A stretch of 64,000 nucleotides of DNA from Embiotoca jacksoni (taxonomy: Eukaryota; Chordata; Actinopteri; Embiotocidae), in the NCBI GenBank assembly GCA_022577435.1, contig JAKOON010000008.1:21153501-21217500 (forward strand), read 5' to 3'. Made by a program: the position numbers and the translations under genes. Below, one piece after another: positions 1-12,109 of this stretch. The notes below the pieces were generated by a model. The model was given only the letters and a program-made list of their open reading frames with translations, did not search any database and was not told the DNA's origin. Every line of letters begins with the position of its first letter. Position 1 is the stretch's first letter.

Positions 1-344
1 CTGAACTGACTGACCCTCTGCTGCAGATGGCGGCTGAGTCAGCAGCTTGTGTGAGTGTGTGAATGTAACTTTATTACTCTAAAAACACAGGAAACAACCC
101 ACAGGGCATAATGTCCAATTAGTGAGTGCACAACATTGTGATGCATATGTAATGAGTTTGTGGGGATTTGTATGCCAATAGGCTTCAGTCTTGGTCTGCT
201 CTTGTAGCTTCATTCACATTCATAAGAAGGGAACTGAATGACTTCTATAAAATCAATCACATTTACTATTAGAATATTAGACTAATAGATAACACCTGAT
301 CAGACAGTTTGATCATTTGTATCTAATGTCTGAAAGAGCAGAAA

Positions 345-830
345 ATATTAGCAGTTGTATTAGTGTCAGACTGAAAGAAACAGTTTGATACTTTGGGGCA
401 TATGCTCCCTTACTTACTACTTCTTGCTAGACACAGAAACATCCAGGAGTCTTTGCATCACCGTGAGGTTACCAGGCCGGTTAGCTTAGCTTAGCATTAA
501 GGTCGGAAACACAAGGAAACAGCCAGCCTGGTTCTGCACGAAAGGTAAATAGTCCCATACAGCGTTGAAAAATTCAGTTTTTGTCGAGAGATGAGATTTA
601 AGCAATGAGCTTTAGAGGTGCTGCTAGGTAGATTTTGTTACAGATTTTGTGTGTACCTCTGGACAGAGTCGGGTTAAATGTTTCCCCCTGTCTTTGTTCT
701 AAGTAAAGCAAACTGTGTAGCTTCATATATGCAAACATGAATGTCTTTTCATATAACTTTCAGCAAAAAAGTAAATAAGTGTCTTTCCCAAAATGTAACT
801 ATGAATATATTACTTGGAGATCTCCAGGTT
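345..830. repeat. teleost interspersed repeat relic (GTTAGCTTAGCTTAGCAT type)
   Basis: Carries the motif GTTAGCTTAGCTTAGCAT around 481-497, then a block about cassette-like 'aaacagccagcctggttctg' and 'ctttagaggtgctgctaggtag'. The same family is seen in reverse orientation at about 60070-60260 (ctggctaagctaagttaact). I recognise this from general knowledge as a repeat common in fish introns; its class is not known to me. Confidence 0.55.
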
Positions 831-2364
831 TCAGTTGTCCTAAATGGCCACAGAAGTCTTCGTGGGCTGTGATCCCGTCTAAAACACACGTTACCTGAAA
901 TACACAAATAAAGCATAAACAACTGTGGAAAAATTGTTCCAGTGACTTCATAATCAGTCATATTTCAGAAAATTGTGGCATTTTTTTATAATTTATTTGT
1001 TCATTCCCTAAACATTATTTTCAACAACTGTTTTATAAGAAATACATTTTTTGTCAGATTTTGTAAAATATTATGTTACAGGTTTCATTAATTCAGGCCA
1101 ACTGCTTCCTCAACACTTAAAGCCATGTGTGCACTGGTGTCATGGCCCCAGTGGTCAGACTGGACAGGAAGAGAAGTGCTGAGTGTGGGGTTAAGGGCTC
1201 AGAGGTGAACATCTGTGTGAGGGAGGTATGCTCGAGCCCCTGCAGTGAACTGCGTGGCTCTGTCTCCACAGCTGTGTGATTTCAAAAGTCATGTGAGAGT
1301 GAGCAAACACACCTGCTGAAAGGCATGCTGGGAGTGAAGGCGAGCGTTGTCCACCCACACGGGGATTCTTAAGTTTCATGTGCCAAATCAAACACAGTTA
1401 AAGATACGTCTGGCAATCTGAGGACAATATCTGGGTTTTTTAAATTTGACTTCAAAGATACAAGTCCAGTCTGCCACATTCAATCATCAATGGCAGATGC
1501 TACAGTGAAAAGGTTTTGAATATTGAAAAAGAGGTGAAAAAAATCATGATGTGCTGATAATGGCGGCTGAAACTAGTTTATCAGTCATTTGTTTATAATC
1601 TGATTAAAGAGTCTGTTAAATGCAAATAGTAATAAGAAATTCCCATCGCTACATAGACCAAAATCAATCAATTACATCTCCAACACCTAAATTATGGGCA
1701 CAATACATTAATGTCAAATGCACAGAAAATCAATTTTAAAAATTAAAAAAAGAAGATTGTTGTTCCACAAAAACAGCACAAGCCAGGGCATTTCCTCTCT
1801 TTCAAAACAAGGGATTTTTTTTTTGTGTGTTGTCATGAGTACATTTTCAACCCAACGCTTTCTGTGGTGAAAGTTGAGCTGATGAGAGTGTCACAGTGCC
1901 AGAACATATTATCTCTGGTTATAAGTATGATTTTGATCAACCTGAATTAACTTTTGTGGAAGGCAGACTTTCTGCATGTTGTCGCCATCCAGTGGTCAAA
2001 GTGCGTATGTCACCTGCCATTGATTCCTTTAAGTCCTGTGCTTCTGCTGTGATGGCAGTTTTTAGCCATTTTGTTTAAGAATTTTTTTCCAGTTTAATAC
2101 ATTTAGTCAACTATTATGTCAACAAAACACAATGCAGTGTAGTCCATTTAGTATGTATATTCTTACAGTCATATGCAAAGCCATATTTGGATTCCACTTT
2201 GTATTCGAACTTTGTATTTCTGAACTTTGAACAATTATATTCGAAAAATGTGTATGCCACCATTGGATCTCACTGACTATATTTTCTCCCATATTTTTGT
2301 TTCTTGTTAGTTGTCTCTATGCAGTTCAGTTGTGCATTCTTTTCTTTTTTTTTCTTGCAGGTAC

Positions 2365-2700
2365 TGTATCTCGGTCCCTGGAGCTGCAGGTTTCTAGTCT
2401 GTGGATGGTCCCACCATCAGTTTATTGTCCTCTGTATCTCCAGGCTGTTCTTTTGTCTTTCCATCTCCTTTAACCCCAACCGGTCGAGCCATTTAGCCGC
2501 CCTCCTCTCAGTCTGGTTCTGTCACAGGTTTTATTCCTTCCTAAAATTTTTTTATTTTTCTTCCAGCTCTTATGTGAATTTGTTGAATTGTTTTGTTCCT
2601 CTCTATAATGTTGTAATGCTGTTGTGTAAGAACTTTAAAGTGTTAAGTGCCTTGAGATAACTTGTTTTATGATTTGCCGCTAATAAAATTCTAATTGAAC
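2365..2700 (+). repeat. retroposon-like repeat with CTTGAGATAACTTG tail
   Basis: The 3' part reads 'gtgccttgagataacttg', followed by 'gccgctaataaaattc' and a short A/T-rich end. This resembles the tail of a very common fish repeat that ends in tandem AATTGAA units. An accggtcgagccat block at about 2480 fits the same family. No coding capacity is retained. Confidence 0.55.
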
Positions 2701-3103
2701 TGAGATTTTTTTATTTTTTATTTGGATACCCTTCCATATTACCCACTAAAGGGCTGAGATGTGAAAAAGGGCAGATTTATTATTTTTACAATGAACTGTT
2801 TGGTTCATTAAATGTCATAAAATAGTGGGGGAAAAATACATGAAATAGCTTTTTTTTTTTTTTTGCCTACCAAGAGTCCAAAAAACAATCATATTCAGGC
2901 TTTGATTACATAATAGAATAAAGAGCAGTATGTTCTCACAGTTGAGAAGCTGGAACTGTTAAATGTTTAGTACTTTGGCTAAAGTCAAGTCCATTTTATT
3001 TATGTACGACCCACTGTTACAAATCACATATTTGTCTGAAGAGGCTTCAAAGTTTAAGAAAAGGAAATTCGCCTGTTCGCTGAATATTTATTGACACACT
3101 CAC

Positions 3104-3358
3104 CGTCTCAAATCCTCTATGAGGGTGGTCTGGAAAACCTGACGGCTTGCTCACTCTAAACTCATCCAACATCAGGAAAGGATCCAAGTTCCTCAGCTGC
3201 AAAGAAAATAATACGGAGTTTGACTACATGGATGATTGTGACTGTTATTGTGTACGTTTTTAACTACACAGGTTGACAGTTGAAGTATATTAACATGTTG
3301 GGGAAGTTACCTCCCTTATGTCGATGCTCCTGCGGACCCGAGCACCGACTCCCTCTGC
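3104..3358 (-). CDS. pir: pirin, two internal coding exons (partial gene)
   Basis: Pirin is a nuclear iron-binding bicupin that acts as a transcriptional co-regulator. Two exons are seen. The first, 3311-3358, encodes 16 residues beginning AEGVGARVRRS. The second, 3104-3196, encodes 31 residues including LDPFLMLDEF and ending PDHPHRGFET. Both are phase 0, with acceptors ending GACAG and TTTGCAG and donors GTAACT and GTGAGT. The pattern matches the conserved pirin N-terminal region. In the family, the two histidines of the HPH motif are metal ligands of the N-terminal cupin. The first coding exon was not found between 3359 and 5424, and the next exon (expected to follow HRGFET with a VSYLLEG-like segment) was not found down to position 1, so at least 3.1 kb of intron lies to the left. 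Pirin also lies near ACE2 in human, which supports the call. Confidence 0.88.
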
Positions 3359-4799
3359 CTGTCACTGAAAACTGTCCTTTCCACTTTCCTTACATTCAAG
3401 GTGCTGCAAAAAAGTTTCACTATAGTCACAACAAAACACCATATACACCACAATGTTAATTAAAAGAATAAAATTACTATAAAATATGTTCATGGACATA
3501 ATAATTTGTTTTGAAACAACAAATCCATATTTTTCATGTGCAATAGCTCTTAGCTCCATAATACTTCCCATCTTCAAATGTTCATCTATTCATTCAATTC
3601 CTCACTTACTAACTCTATACAGGCTGGGTAAACTTAGTTTCCCAGCATGCAGTTGGTGAAAGTCAGGTAAACTAAACAGGTAAAAAAAAATTAGGTCTCA
3701 ATTCAGCTGCACCACTTACATAAAACATATTTTTTTCCCCCTTCATGTTACTACTTAACGGTGTATCTTAACTTGATCTTGATCAATATTGTACTTGAAA
3801 CTGGTATTATTGTTGGTGTTTTATCTTATTTTTTTAAAACACCAAACAAGACGGAGGAGGAGAAAACCGTCAGATAAATTTCCCCCAAATATGTTCAAGA
3901 AAAGTACCATCATAAGACAAAATAACCACAAATGTCATGCAATCACAGGGCTTTCCCGGTTTCAAAATACTTTTCATGTCAAACTGAATTGTCTCAGCTG
4001 CGAAACAAATCAGCTGACCTGTCAGCTGATCAGATCAGCTGGTCACCAGCTGCTGCAACATGCTGACGGCGCGGTCTCACTACTTTCGCTGTATTCATGT
4101 CAGAGAAATGTTCCCTGATATGTTATTTCACCATCTCTGTTTACTCCCCGCTCTGCTCTGCGTGTATTGATCATTTATAAACACTTTTTTTTTTTTGCTC
4201 TGAATTAGAAGCAGCGTCTGATTTGTTGATAGCGTTTGCTGCTTCCTTATTATTATATGACCGGAAGAATACAATTTATTTATATTTATAATGTTTATAT
4301 TTAAAACATCGCTGTTTATGTTTAAAATGACGTGGGGAAAATACCACAGAAAGGCGAACTGTTTTCAGTCGGCATAGAAACGGGTCTCAAATTTCTTCAA
4401 GCAGACCGAACCAGACCAGCTTGTTGCATTTTCACCCACCTTCCTCAAAGACTCAGAAAACCAGCCCCGACACTGCTCTGGCGGTTATTACCGTTTATCC
4501 GTGAGGTGTGGATGAGCGCCACTACTGTTGTGTTTGAGGCCACCTTGACCGCCTCAGGTGCTGAAGTCAGGCTAAATATGTTTCCACAGAGGGAAAGGAG
4601 GCAAGTGGCTGGAAATAGAGCATCTTTGAGTTGAGCAAAGTCAGTTTTACTTAACAACCCCACAATCACAGATTTGTCTCATCCTTCACTTCCGTCATTC
4701 GGGTAAGACAAAAACTTTTCATAGGTTATCACATTGATCCAATTCTTTTAAACTCCAGATTTCGGCTGGAAGGATTCTTGACCAAAAAAAGAGATGCAG

Positions 4800-5062
4800 A
4801 ACAGCCTAAATTTGACACATAAGGACTGTAAATACATACAAACAACTACAAAGACACCATACAGTGACTCAAAATGGCCTAAATCAAACAAAATGATGAC
4901 AAAAAAACATTAAATGATTATATAAAAAGAAATAACAACTACAGAGATACAAACAATTACAAACAAACCACAAAGAAATGCAAAAAGAAGATCCAAACAA
5001 CAAAATATATGCAAGAGACACAGATGGACATTAAAGGACACGTGCTTGTTTTGTGTCTCTTT
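4800..5062. repeat. degenerate ACAAAGA/AACTAC-rich repeat
   Basis: Loosely tandem units such as acaaacaactacaaagac and acaaaccacaaagaaatg, ending in ttgtgtctctttcagtcag. It resembles degenerate A/C-rich tandem repeats found widely in fish genomes. Confidence 0.5.
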
Positions 5063-5070
5063 CAGTCAGA

Positions 5071-5123
5071 GTGGTGGTGGTAGTGGTGGTGGTGGTGGTG
5101 GTGGTGGTGGGGGGGGGGGGGGG
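5071..5123. repeat. (GGT)n followed by poly-G
   Basis: GTGGTGGTGG units, interrupted once, run into an unbroken G tract of about 16 bases. Length is likely polymorphic or poorly assembled. Confidence 0.9.
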
Positions 5124-5312
5124 AGCTTACATTTCTGTGCTCAGAGGCCCATTGTCTCATTCGGAATAAGACTGAGAAACCAACATGTCAGTGTTATAAG
5201 TTATAACTGAATACCTGTAGTTAGCTAAAAAAAAAAATAATCAGGCCAATAAAAAGGTGCTTATTTGAAAGAAAATTGTTTTCTATATATCAATATAAAT
5301 ATCACTGTCACA

Positions 5313-5318
5313 TTTAAT
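5313..5318 (-). terminator. candidate polyadenylation signal of the flavoprotein gene
   Basis: Minus-strand ATTAAA, about 107 bases downstream of the stop codon at 5425-5427. It is the nearest canonical-type signal downstream of the gene. Confidence 0.35.
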
Positions 5319-5424
5319 CAATAATTCACTTCCATTATACACTAATTTTACTAGAATAATCCAGACCAGATAACAGCTCATACAGAGGTGACTTTGAGTT
5401 CCTCGAGTAATGAAAATGTAAACA

Positions 5425-7651
5425 TTAAAGCCACAACAAGCCTCTCATCTGCTGAATATATTCTTCAGTTTTTGATTTGTCTACACTCAGTTCAGATGCC
5501 TGTCCACCGTCCTGTTGCTTACGGCGCATGATGTCCTTGGCGATTCGCATGCTGGCCGCCTGTCCGCCTGCCAGGTTCACTGCGTGAGGTCCAACCTGTG
5601 TGGGAAAGTGGAAAAGCGAAAGGCGACATGTAGTCTGTAATATGATTGTGCAGATTGTTCCCGAGGCCTTTTTTTTCCGCACACAAAAAAAACTCCGCAG
5701 TATATAAGGCCCACCTGAAGAGCGGTGTACTGCCCCATCAGGTAGAGCGGGCACCCTTCTGTCCACTGTAGGCTCTCCGATATGCACGGCCATCCATCTA
5801 TCACCTTCATGGGGGAGCAGCCGGACACATTTTATTAATCTATTAGTATCGCCTGGTTCAGGTTACACAATGAAAGTTTCATTTCCTCTGTTCACACTTC
5901 TATGCATACTCAATGACTGCACATATATGAGAATATTTTTCGGTTTAACCCACCTGAATAGGGAATTCTTTCATCACCTCAGAAAGCAGCGGGTCCTGTT
6001 TTACATCAAGTTTGCAGCCGGTGGCGAGCCAAATCATATCTCCAGTCCAGCGGCCTCCCGTGCTGAGAGAGAGGCTCCAGGCCTGGCTCTTGTAGCACCA
6101 GCTGGCTTCACTCACCTGGACAACATTCAAGTTAGAGATTCAAGTTAACTCCCCTCACCTACCAACTCACATTAGAGCCTTTTTCAGACGCCTTTATTTA
6201 ACGAGGTTAGTTTTCTTTTATTTAGACATGCAGAGACAGAAAGAGATATGCAGGGTATTTAGCATGTAACAGGTAAGACCAGAGAGAACAGGAAGTTACG
6301 TATAACGTGCGAGACGTTTGTGGTCCCATTAAGTCCCGCCCTCTCACAAACGGAGAGCAGCTCTCTGATCCTGGTGTCAGACTAATTTCCAGTCATTTTT
6401 GCAAAATATGTATTTTTATCCAGAACAGTTTTTCTCTACAACTTAATTTGACCTCCCTCTGCTCATCAGATGTGACATCACTTCATCTTTATCACCCCTT
6501 CAACCTTCTACTCTATAGAGTGTTCATGCACCATTACCTGACAGTACGTCTTCACATCCACCTGTCCACTCAGTATGAACGGCTGCAGGTGGACGTAGGC
6601 CTCCGGTGTGACCGCCCCTCCTTTCCTCGCCTGACGAATCATAGCCAGCCGTTTGTGGAGACTGTGTTCGTTATAGAACTGCCGCAGGTACGCCTGACCA
6701 TCCATCTTGATGCCGTGCTCCACGTGGGAGTATCGTCCCACCAGGCTCTCCACGTCGCCCACATCAAACTGTTTCAGCTGCAGAAGGAACAGTGAAGAGT
6801 TATATGTGGCGGAGGTAGACAGGTGGACCTGCAGTGTTATTTTTTTATAGTTGGTCTACATGCTGTTTGACATGGTCACTGCACCTGGAGGTGCTTCCTC
6901 ATGACCCAGGTCACATGACTGGCGCCTTGCTGCAGGGCAATTGAGACGACATGAGCGCTGGTCAGACCTCCACCAACTACCATTACTCTCTGACCTGCCT
7001 CACACACTACATGCAGTCAGAGACACAGATACTTGGAAAGGGAGCAGCAGAGCCCAGGATGGGTGTCAAATTGCAGAAGCACAGAAATTTCAGGTGATAG
7101 CAAACCTAAACCGAAAGGGAACAAAAGGCTAAAACAAAGTGGAATTCATTTGGACACTTTAAGCATTAAGCAATACCCTTCCTCTTGTGGGAAAATGCTA
7201 AAACAGTGTTTCTAATGTCGCTTACCTTGAGTGGGAAAAGTCTCTTTCCGACTCCGACAGTTAGTTTCTCCAAGTTTGCAGTTTGGCAGACGGTGCATGA
7301 GGTGAACTGTGTGTTGCAGACGCTCCTCCGGGTAGCGCTCTCCGATGCTTTTCACCCACGAAGGGATGTTTGCCATCTGGCCACGGGTCGGACCTGTTGC
7401 CATAACAACCTGGCGGGCTTTTAGGATGCCTCCCTCTTGAAGTTTGACTTGAAAATATTTCACCCTCTTCCTCACTCCGTCGCTCTTCCCCTCAGCCTCA
7501 CCCTGCGTTTCCTCCTCTTCCATCACCTCCTTGTCTTCAGTCACATGGGTGATGCACTCCACGTTCCCCTTCACCATTGCTTTGTCCAACTTGTATCTCT
7601 CCACCTGTATGTTCAGATTCATTGACTAAAAAAAAAGTGGGGAAAAAAAGT

Positions 7652-7709
<58 letters not shown>

Positions 7710-8573
7710 TGTATCCTTCACTGGATCATCTTGGAGGTAGCATCAGGCTAAGGGGGGGACGTTGATTAACAAATTGATTGACAATAAGAGACTAATGCTC
7801 TAATGAATTAATGAATAGCATTGATTGATAGAAGATTGTAAATATATCTTTCTAAATGTTCTTTCTCTAAATTTAAGCATTTTAAACCTGCAGTGTGGAA
7901 CTTCTGTTATTTAAAGTAAAAATAAAACCACCGTCGACATGATCTTACATCATACGGTCCACTGTAGCCCACTCTGGCACTACTGTTGTGGCTTTGAAAC
8001 TGGTGATTAATTGTGTATAAATTAAAGAAAAGGTATCACAAGACCCGCAAAATGACTTTTTTCATAGCACAGGGCTAAACTGGAAGTTAGGCAGTTTGAC
8101 TGACAGAAGTCTGAGGTGTGCACGCTACATGCATGTTACATTCAGCACGGGAATGTCAACCCAGACAGCAGATGTGGTAACTCTGTGAAATAGAGATTTA
8201 TCTGGCAGTAAAAGGTTTTATAAGCTTTGTGTGGACTTGTTTTAACAAGAACTTGAATGTAACAGGTGTTCGTTTGTATGTAAAAGTGTTGCAGTGTAGC
8301 TTTAACATCAGAGCGTTAGTTAAGAAATAACTCCAAACAAGCACCAAGCAAAGTTAAAACCACAACAAAGGTTATTTAGATGCAGCTTTGCATGCTTTAG
8401 GAAGCTTCTTTTATTCTGTAACACTGAGAATATTAATGTCACAGAGCGGTAAATAAAAGTCAAAGTATACCTAATACAAAGTATACTTATGAATAGACTA
8501 TACTTTTAAACAAACACACTTTTAAAGTCATTCACTGGTTTTAAGTCCATGGTAACGTCAGTGTAGCATTGCA

Positions 8574-8659
<86 letters not shown>

Positions 8660-10660
8660 TCGGTCCGACCTGCTCTTTAAAGAAATCCACACTCAGTTTG
8701 GTTCCTGGCAGACTGAAGGATAAACTGTTCTTCAGCGTCGAGGTCACGTTTAGACGTTTCCTCTCCCTCTTGCCGAGCCGCGTGTCATTGAAGAAGGCGT
8801 TTTCATCCAGAATATAAACCTGGTCTGGAAGACTGTGGAGCTCTTCTGAGCGCTCAAACTTTACAACAAATTCCTGCAGTGCTTTCTGTTAAAAAAAAAA
8901 AGAAAACAAAAAAGATTTCAGTCATACTATCAAAACAGCTTCCTCACTTCTACTTCAGGGGAAGCTGTTTGTGTTCATACCTTATTGAGAGGGTCTGTGT
9001 GCACCAGTGTGTGTGAGCGCAGGTGAGGGATGTTCAGAGCTGTGAACTGGCTCTCCCACAGAGCGGCCCACTCTCCGTAGGTATCCACCACGCGGACACT
9101 CAGCGGCGGGCAAACAAACCTCTCTGATATTATTGACTTTGCTAGTTGCTGCTCCAGCGTCTGGCCTGCAGAGACTAATGACAAATCATAATTGGACTGA
9201 AGTCCATTTGATTACAGCAAATTGCATGCATGTAAAAACATTGGAGCATTTCATTGTTCCCAGACTACTTAATCACCACCCACATCCCACATTTGTTTAC
9301 CGATATAGTGAAACTAAATTCCAGTCTGGTCATCTTCAAAACAGAAAACGACTTCCTGCTGGGGAAATCACCAATACTACGTAACCCAAGATTTAAAATA
9401 GGAAGCCAAACTTTGAGATGCTGAGTCAACATGTAGACCTAAAAAGTCAAAGTTGTGTTGATACTGTAACACTGAGGAACTGGGTAAACGACAAGTAAAA
9501 GTTAAGTCTTTTAGTGAAGTACAAGAACAAAGACTACAGGAGAGGCAAGCAAACGATTTCAAAGGAGCTGGCAGACAAAACCAGGGAGCAGACAGAGGTT
9601 CAAAAACCAAGAGACTAATCACAAAGGAAAAAGGCTGGTACACTGAACAACAAAGTACAAAGTTGAACTGGCGCTGAGAGCTTGGAAAATCACAGAAAAT
9701 GTACATAAGAGGGAGGAGAGGCAGTAGGACACAGGTGCAAACAATCAGGGCGAGGCAGGCAATTATGAAGGTGGGAAACACTCAAGGGCAGGAAGTCAAG
9801 AAATGTGAGTTACTACAATAAAACAGGAAATGATATTACTAATTATTTGAAACATCAAACATGTAAACAAATTACAGGGACCAGAAAACAAAATGACCCA
9901 AGTCAAAACTAAGACAGAATCATTGTAAACTAATAAAATATCCAGACTTACTAAGTTGAAATCAAAAGTCCAACAAAATGACAAACTAAGTCATATTTTG
10001 CAATTCTTTAATTGGAGGTATGACTAAAGTAGTAATAATTCCGAATAAGACTATTTGTTTCTTATTGAATAATCTTCTGATGACACTCTCACTTAGACTT
10101 AGACTCACTTAACTAGTTGATTAATAGTTTGGCCAATAAATAAATCCTAACTTTTCAGAGATCCGAGTTCAAGTTTTCTAATTGTTTGTTTTGTCTGACC
10201 AACAGTCCAAAACCATCAAATATTCAGTTATCTTGTTGGACAATATTTAGAAACTGCATGTACATGTTGGGCATTTTTTCTCAGAAAATGACTTGAACCA
10301 TCAATTTATCATCTAAACAGTAGTACGTTGGTTTGGCATTGATAACTGATGAATCCACTGAATGTTTCAGCTTTATTTTTGATTATTACAGAGTCAAAAA
10401 ATAATGACTTAAGACAGTGTTCAAATTTGATCCCATAATTGTGATTCAGTGAATCAAGCCAATCCTACTGTACCAGCCGTGGCCCTCCTCTTCTTCCTGC
10501 CACTGCAGCGTGTGTTGTTGGATGTTTCTGGGCAGGAGGGGGGCGGAGGGGAGTCATGCCCATGGTCTGAGTTTAGGTCGGGGTCAGGGCCAGATAGCAG
10601 GCTAGCCAGGGTCAGCGCGTGAGGGCCACCTCCTATTATTAACACATCGAGTACCACCAT
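5425..10660 (-). CDS. FAD/NAD(P)-binding flavoprotein, monooxygenase-like; 9 coding exons, 586 aa
   Basis: Predicted flavin-dependent oxidoreductase; substrate unknown. Coding exons in order: 10474-10660, 8981-9165, 8670-8885, 7226-7625, 6885-6994, 6538-6777, 5954-6115, 5715-5804, 5425-5595. All junctions are GT-AG and phases agree throughout. Residues 4-15 (LDVLIIGGGPHA) form an N-terminal FAD Rossmann motif. VVMATGP (269-275) is an ATG-type motif. VMVVGGGLTSA (333-343) is a second dinucleotide fold, presumably for NAD(P)H. IWLATGC (474-480) is the C-terminal ATG motif. This order is typical of SidA/FMO-type class B flavoproteins. The MIRQARKGG..TPE segment (exon 6) also recalls bacterial FAD/NAD(P)-binding proteins. 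Residues 24-63 are a low-complexity Pro/Ser/basic insertion just after the first fold. No signal peptide or membrane helix is seen. The start ATG lies directly after a TTTCAG acceptor, so an upstream exon is likely. I cannot name a vertebrate orthologue. Confidence 0.85.
7655..7706. repeat. (GT)n microsatellite
   Basis: About 26 uninterrupted GT units close to the acceptor of intron 3 of the flavoprotein gene. Confidence 0.97.
8576..8656. repeat. (CA)n microsatellite
   Basis: About 40 uninterrupted CA units, ending 13 bases from the exon 3 donor of the flavoprotein gene. Confidence 0.97.
9470..9800. repeat. interspersed repeat, A/C-rich with ACACAGGTGCAAACAATCAG
   Basis: Sequence in flavoprotein intron 1 with caggtgcaaacaatcagg and aaacaggaaatga blocks, of the type often seen in fish introns. 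A longer related stretch lies at 16545-17310. Confidence 0.45.
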
Positions 10661-11194
10661 CTGAAACACACATCATGAAGTTAAGCACACAGCGAGACAA
10701 GTCTCAAAGTTATACAGCAAGTTGTTAAAAACAGGTGTGGGAAGTGGAGTTTTCCAAGCCTGTTAGTTAGTTCCTTTAACTGTAACATAGCACGCTCACT
10801 CAATGGTGGTTTCTTAGCAACATATCTACAGAGCAATGATAGGACGGGAAATAGTTCTTATCTTAATTTTATTTACCAAAAAAGGAAGGAGACTATTTAA
10901 AATCTGATGTTCTTCAAAACATCATTTAAGTTTTACTTTCATGACATCTTCCATAAGGTATACTCATGGCAAAAGCTAAGGAGCCTTTTGAACTATATAT
11001 TCGTTGTTCCCATGATGCTGGAGAAGATTTTTAAAGCATAAAAATTCAACTGCAGAAGCTAGAAGTTAGAATATTTGAGTTTGTGTGAAAACTCTTTATA
11101 ATCTGATGCAAACAGCAGGATTTAAACATTAAATTATTTTTCTCAGCAGTCAGACACACAAGATCATGCAGGACTGAACATTACATCATAGTAC

Positions 11195-11396
11195 CTGGTT
11201 GTCTTTGGATTATCAGCTTGCACCGGCCTCTGAGATGGTGTAAACGTGCTCTCAGCTCTGGCATACTGCAGTGGACGGTGGTGGACCTGAAACTTTGCGA
11301 CAGTGGCGTGTTCCTCTGGTGTAACTCAATCCACCTCAGCTTCAACAGATTTAGCTGGACTTCAGCGGCTCGACAGGGAAAGCTGGAAATAGCTTC

Positions 11397-11400
<4 letters not shown>
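11195..11400 (-). other. candidate 5' untranslated exon of the flavoprotein gene
   Basis: On the minus strand this block is free of low-complexity sequence and ends in a good donor (CAACCAG|GTACTA at 11195). It lies about 530 bases upstream of the acceptor immediately before the start codon at 10660. An ATG inside it would read out of frame with the main protein, so it is better read as untranslated. It is preceded on the minus strand by (CA)n. RNA evidence is lacking. Confidence 0.3.

Positions 11401-11467
<67 letters not shown>
11399..11467. repeat. (TG)n microsatellite
   Basis: About 34 uninterrupted units, directly upstream (minus-strand sense) of the candidate 5' exon. Confidence 0.97.
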
Positions 11468-11469
<2 letters not shown>

Positions 11470-12109
11470 CTATAAATGTAACACAACTCATCCCAGTATC
11501 AAAACATAAAAAGGCATTGCACCAGTAGATATGCTTGCGGTTGTACGTATTAACATGAGTATCTGTTATTTCTTTTTTTTGTCCACATTTATTAAACTTT
11601 CATCGAGAATAGAATATATTTTTCAAGAGACAGTTAGACAAGATGACAACAAAGTTCGAATATCAAACATCATATGCTGAAAAATTGTCAAAGGATTAGT
11701 TTGGTAATACAACTTTTAACAATTTGCCTTCTTGCTGAGAATTAAATGAGAATATAAATATAACTCTCATTATGTTCAGTCAATGTGAAGCAATAACCAG
11801 AAAGCAGGTTTGACAAGTAAAATCTTTGACATCATGGCCTGAAAAGAAACCAGGAATTATTATTTGTACACTCCAGTTTTTGTATCCATCAACTAACCAA
11901 GGTATAACAAGTCAGTTAATGAGCTTTAGGGGGCTGGTAAGCAGAGTTTGTCACCTTAAAACCAGGCGAGGTTACCCGTTTCCTCCATTTACTGTCTCTA
12001 GCTCTCCTGGCTATCTTTCCAGCTGTGCTTAAAAGGAAAAGGCCGCATAATTTCAGATACCCTGTGGAGTTTTTGGACCACGAGCATTGCTGTGGAGCAG
12101 TGTTTTTAC

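Larger units (their letters stand above)
1..3103 (-). other. pirin intron sequence with interspersed repeats
   Basis: AT-rich non-coding DNA with no convincing exon on either strand. It is interpreted as a pirin intron running off the left edge. It contains two repeat-like stretches, annotated separately (345-830 and 2365-2700). The short ORFs here have no splice context or recognisable protein. Confidence 0.6.
3359..5424. other. region between pirin exon and flavoprotein gene
   Basis: No supported exon. The first coding exon of pirin would be expected here but was not found. On the minus strand, 4444-4660 is relatively GC-rich and ends in a GGAAG|GTGGGT donor-like site, so it could be a non-coding first exon of pirin; this is weak. 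Position 4683-4702 holds an ETS-like CACTTCCG. A degenerate ACAAAGA-rich stretch (4800-5060) and a GGT/G tract (5071-5123) follow. Confidence 0.4.
7626..8669 (-). other. flavoprotein intron 3 with complementary (UG)n and (AC)n ends
   Basis: In the transcript sense this 1044-base intron begins GTCGGACCG and enters a (TG)n tract (8656 to 8576) 13 bases after the donor. It ends with an (AC)n tract (7706 to 7655) about 29 bases before the acceptor, followed by a T-rich run and TAG. The two tracts are complementary and could pair within the pre-mRNA. Confidence 0.85.

Noticed and set aside
4000..4100. Possible first coding exon of pirin on the minus strand (ATG near 4097)
   Set aside because: It does not leave the phase 0 junction required by the exon at 3311-3358 and does not resemble the pirin N terminus.
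4332..4634. 100-codon plus-strand ORF
   Set aside because: No family similarity; the region looks more like a promoter or untranslated exon on the minus strand.
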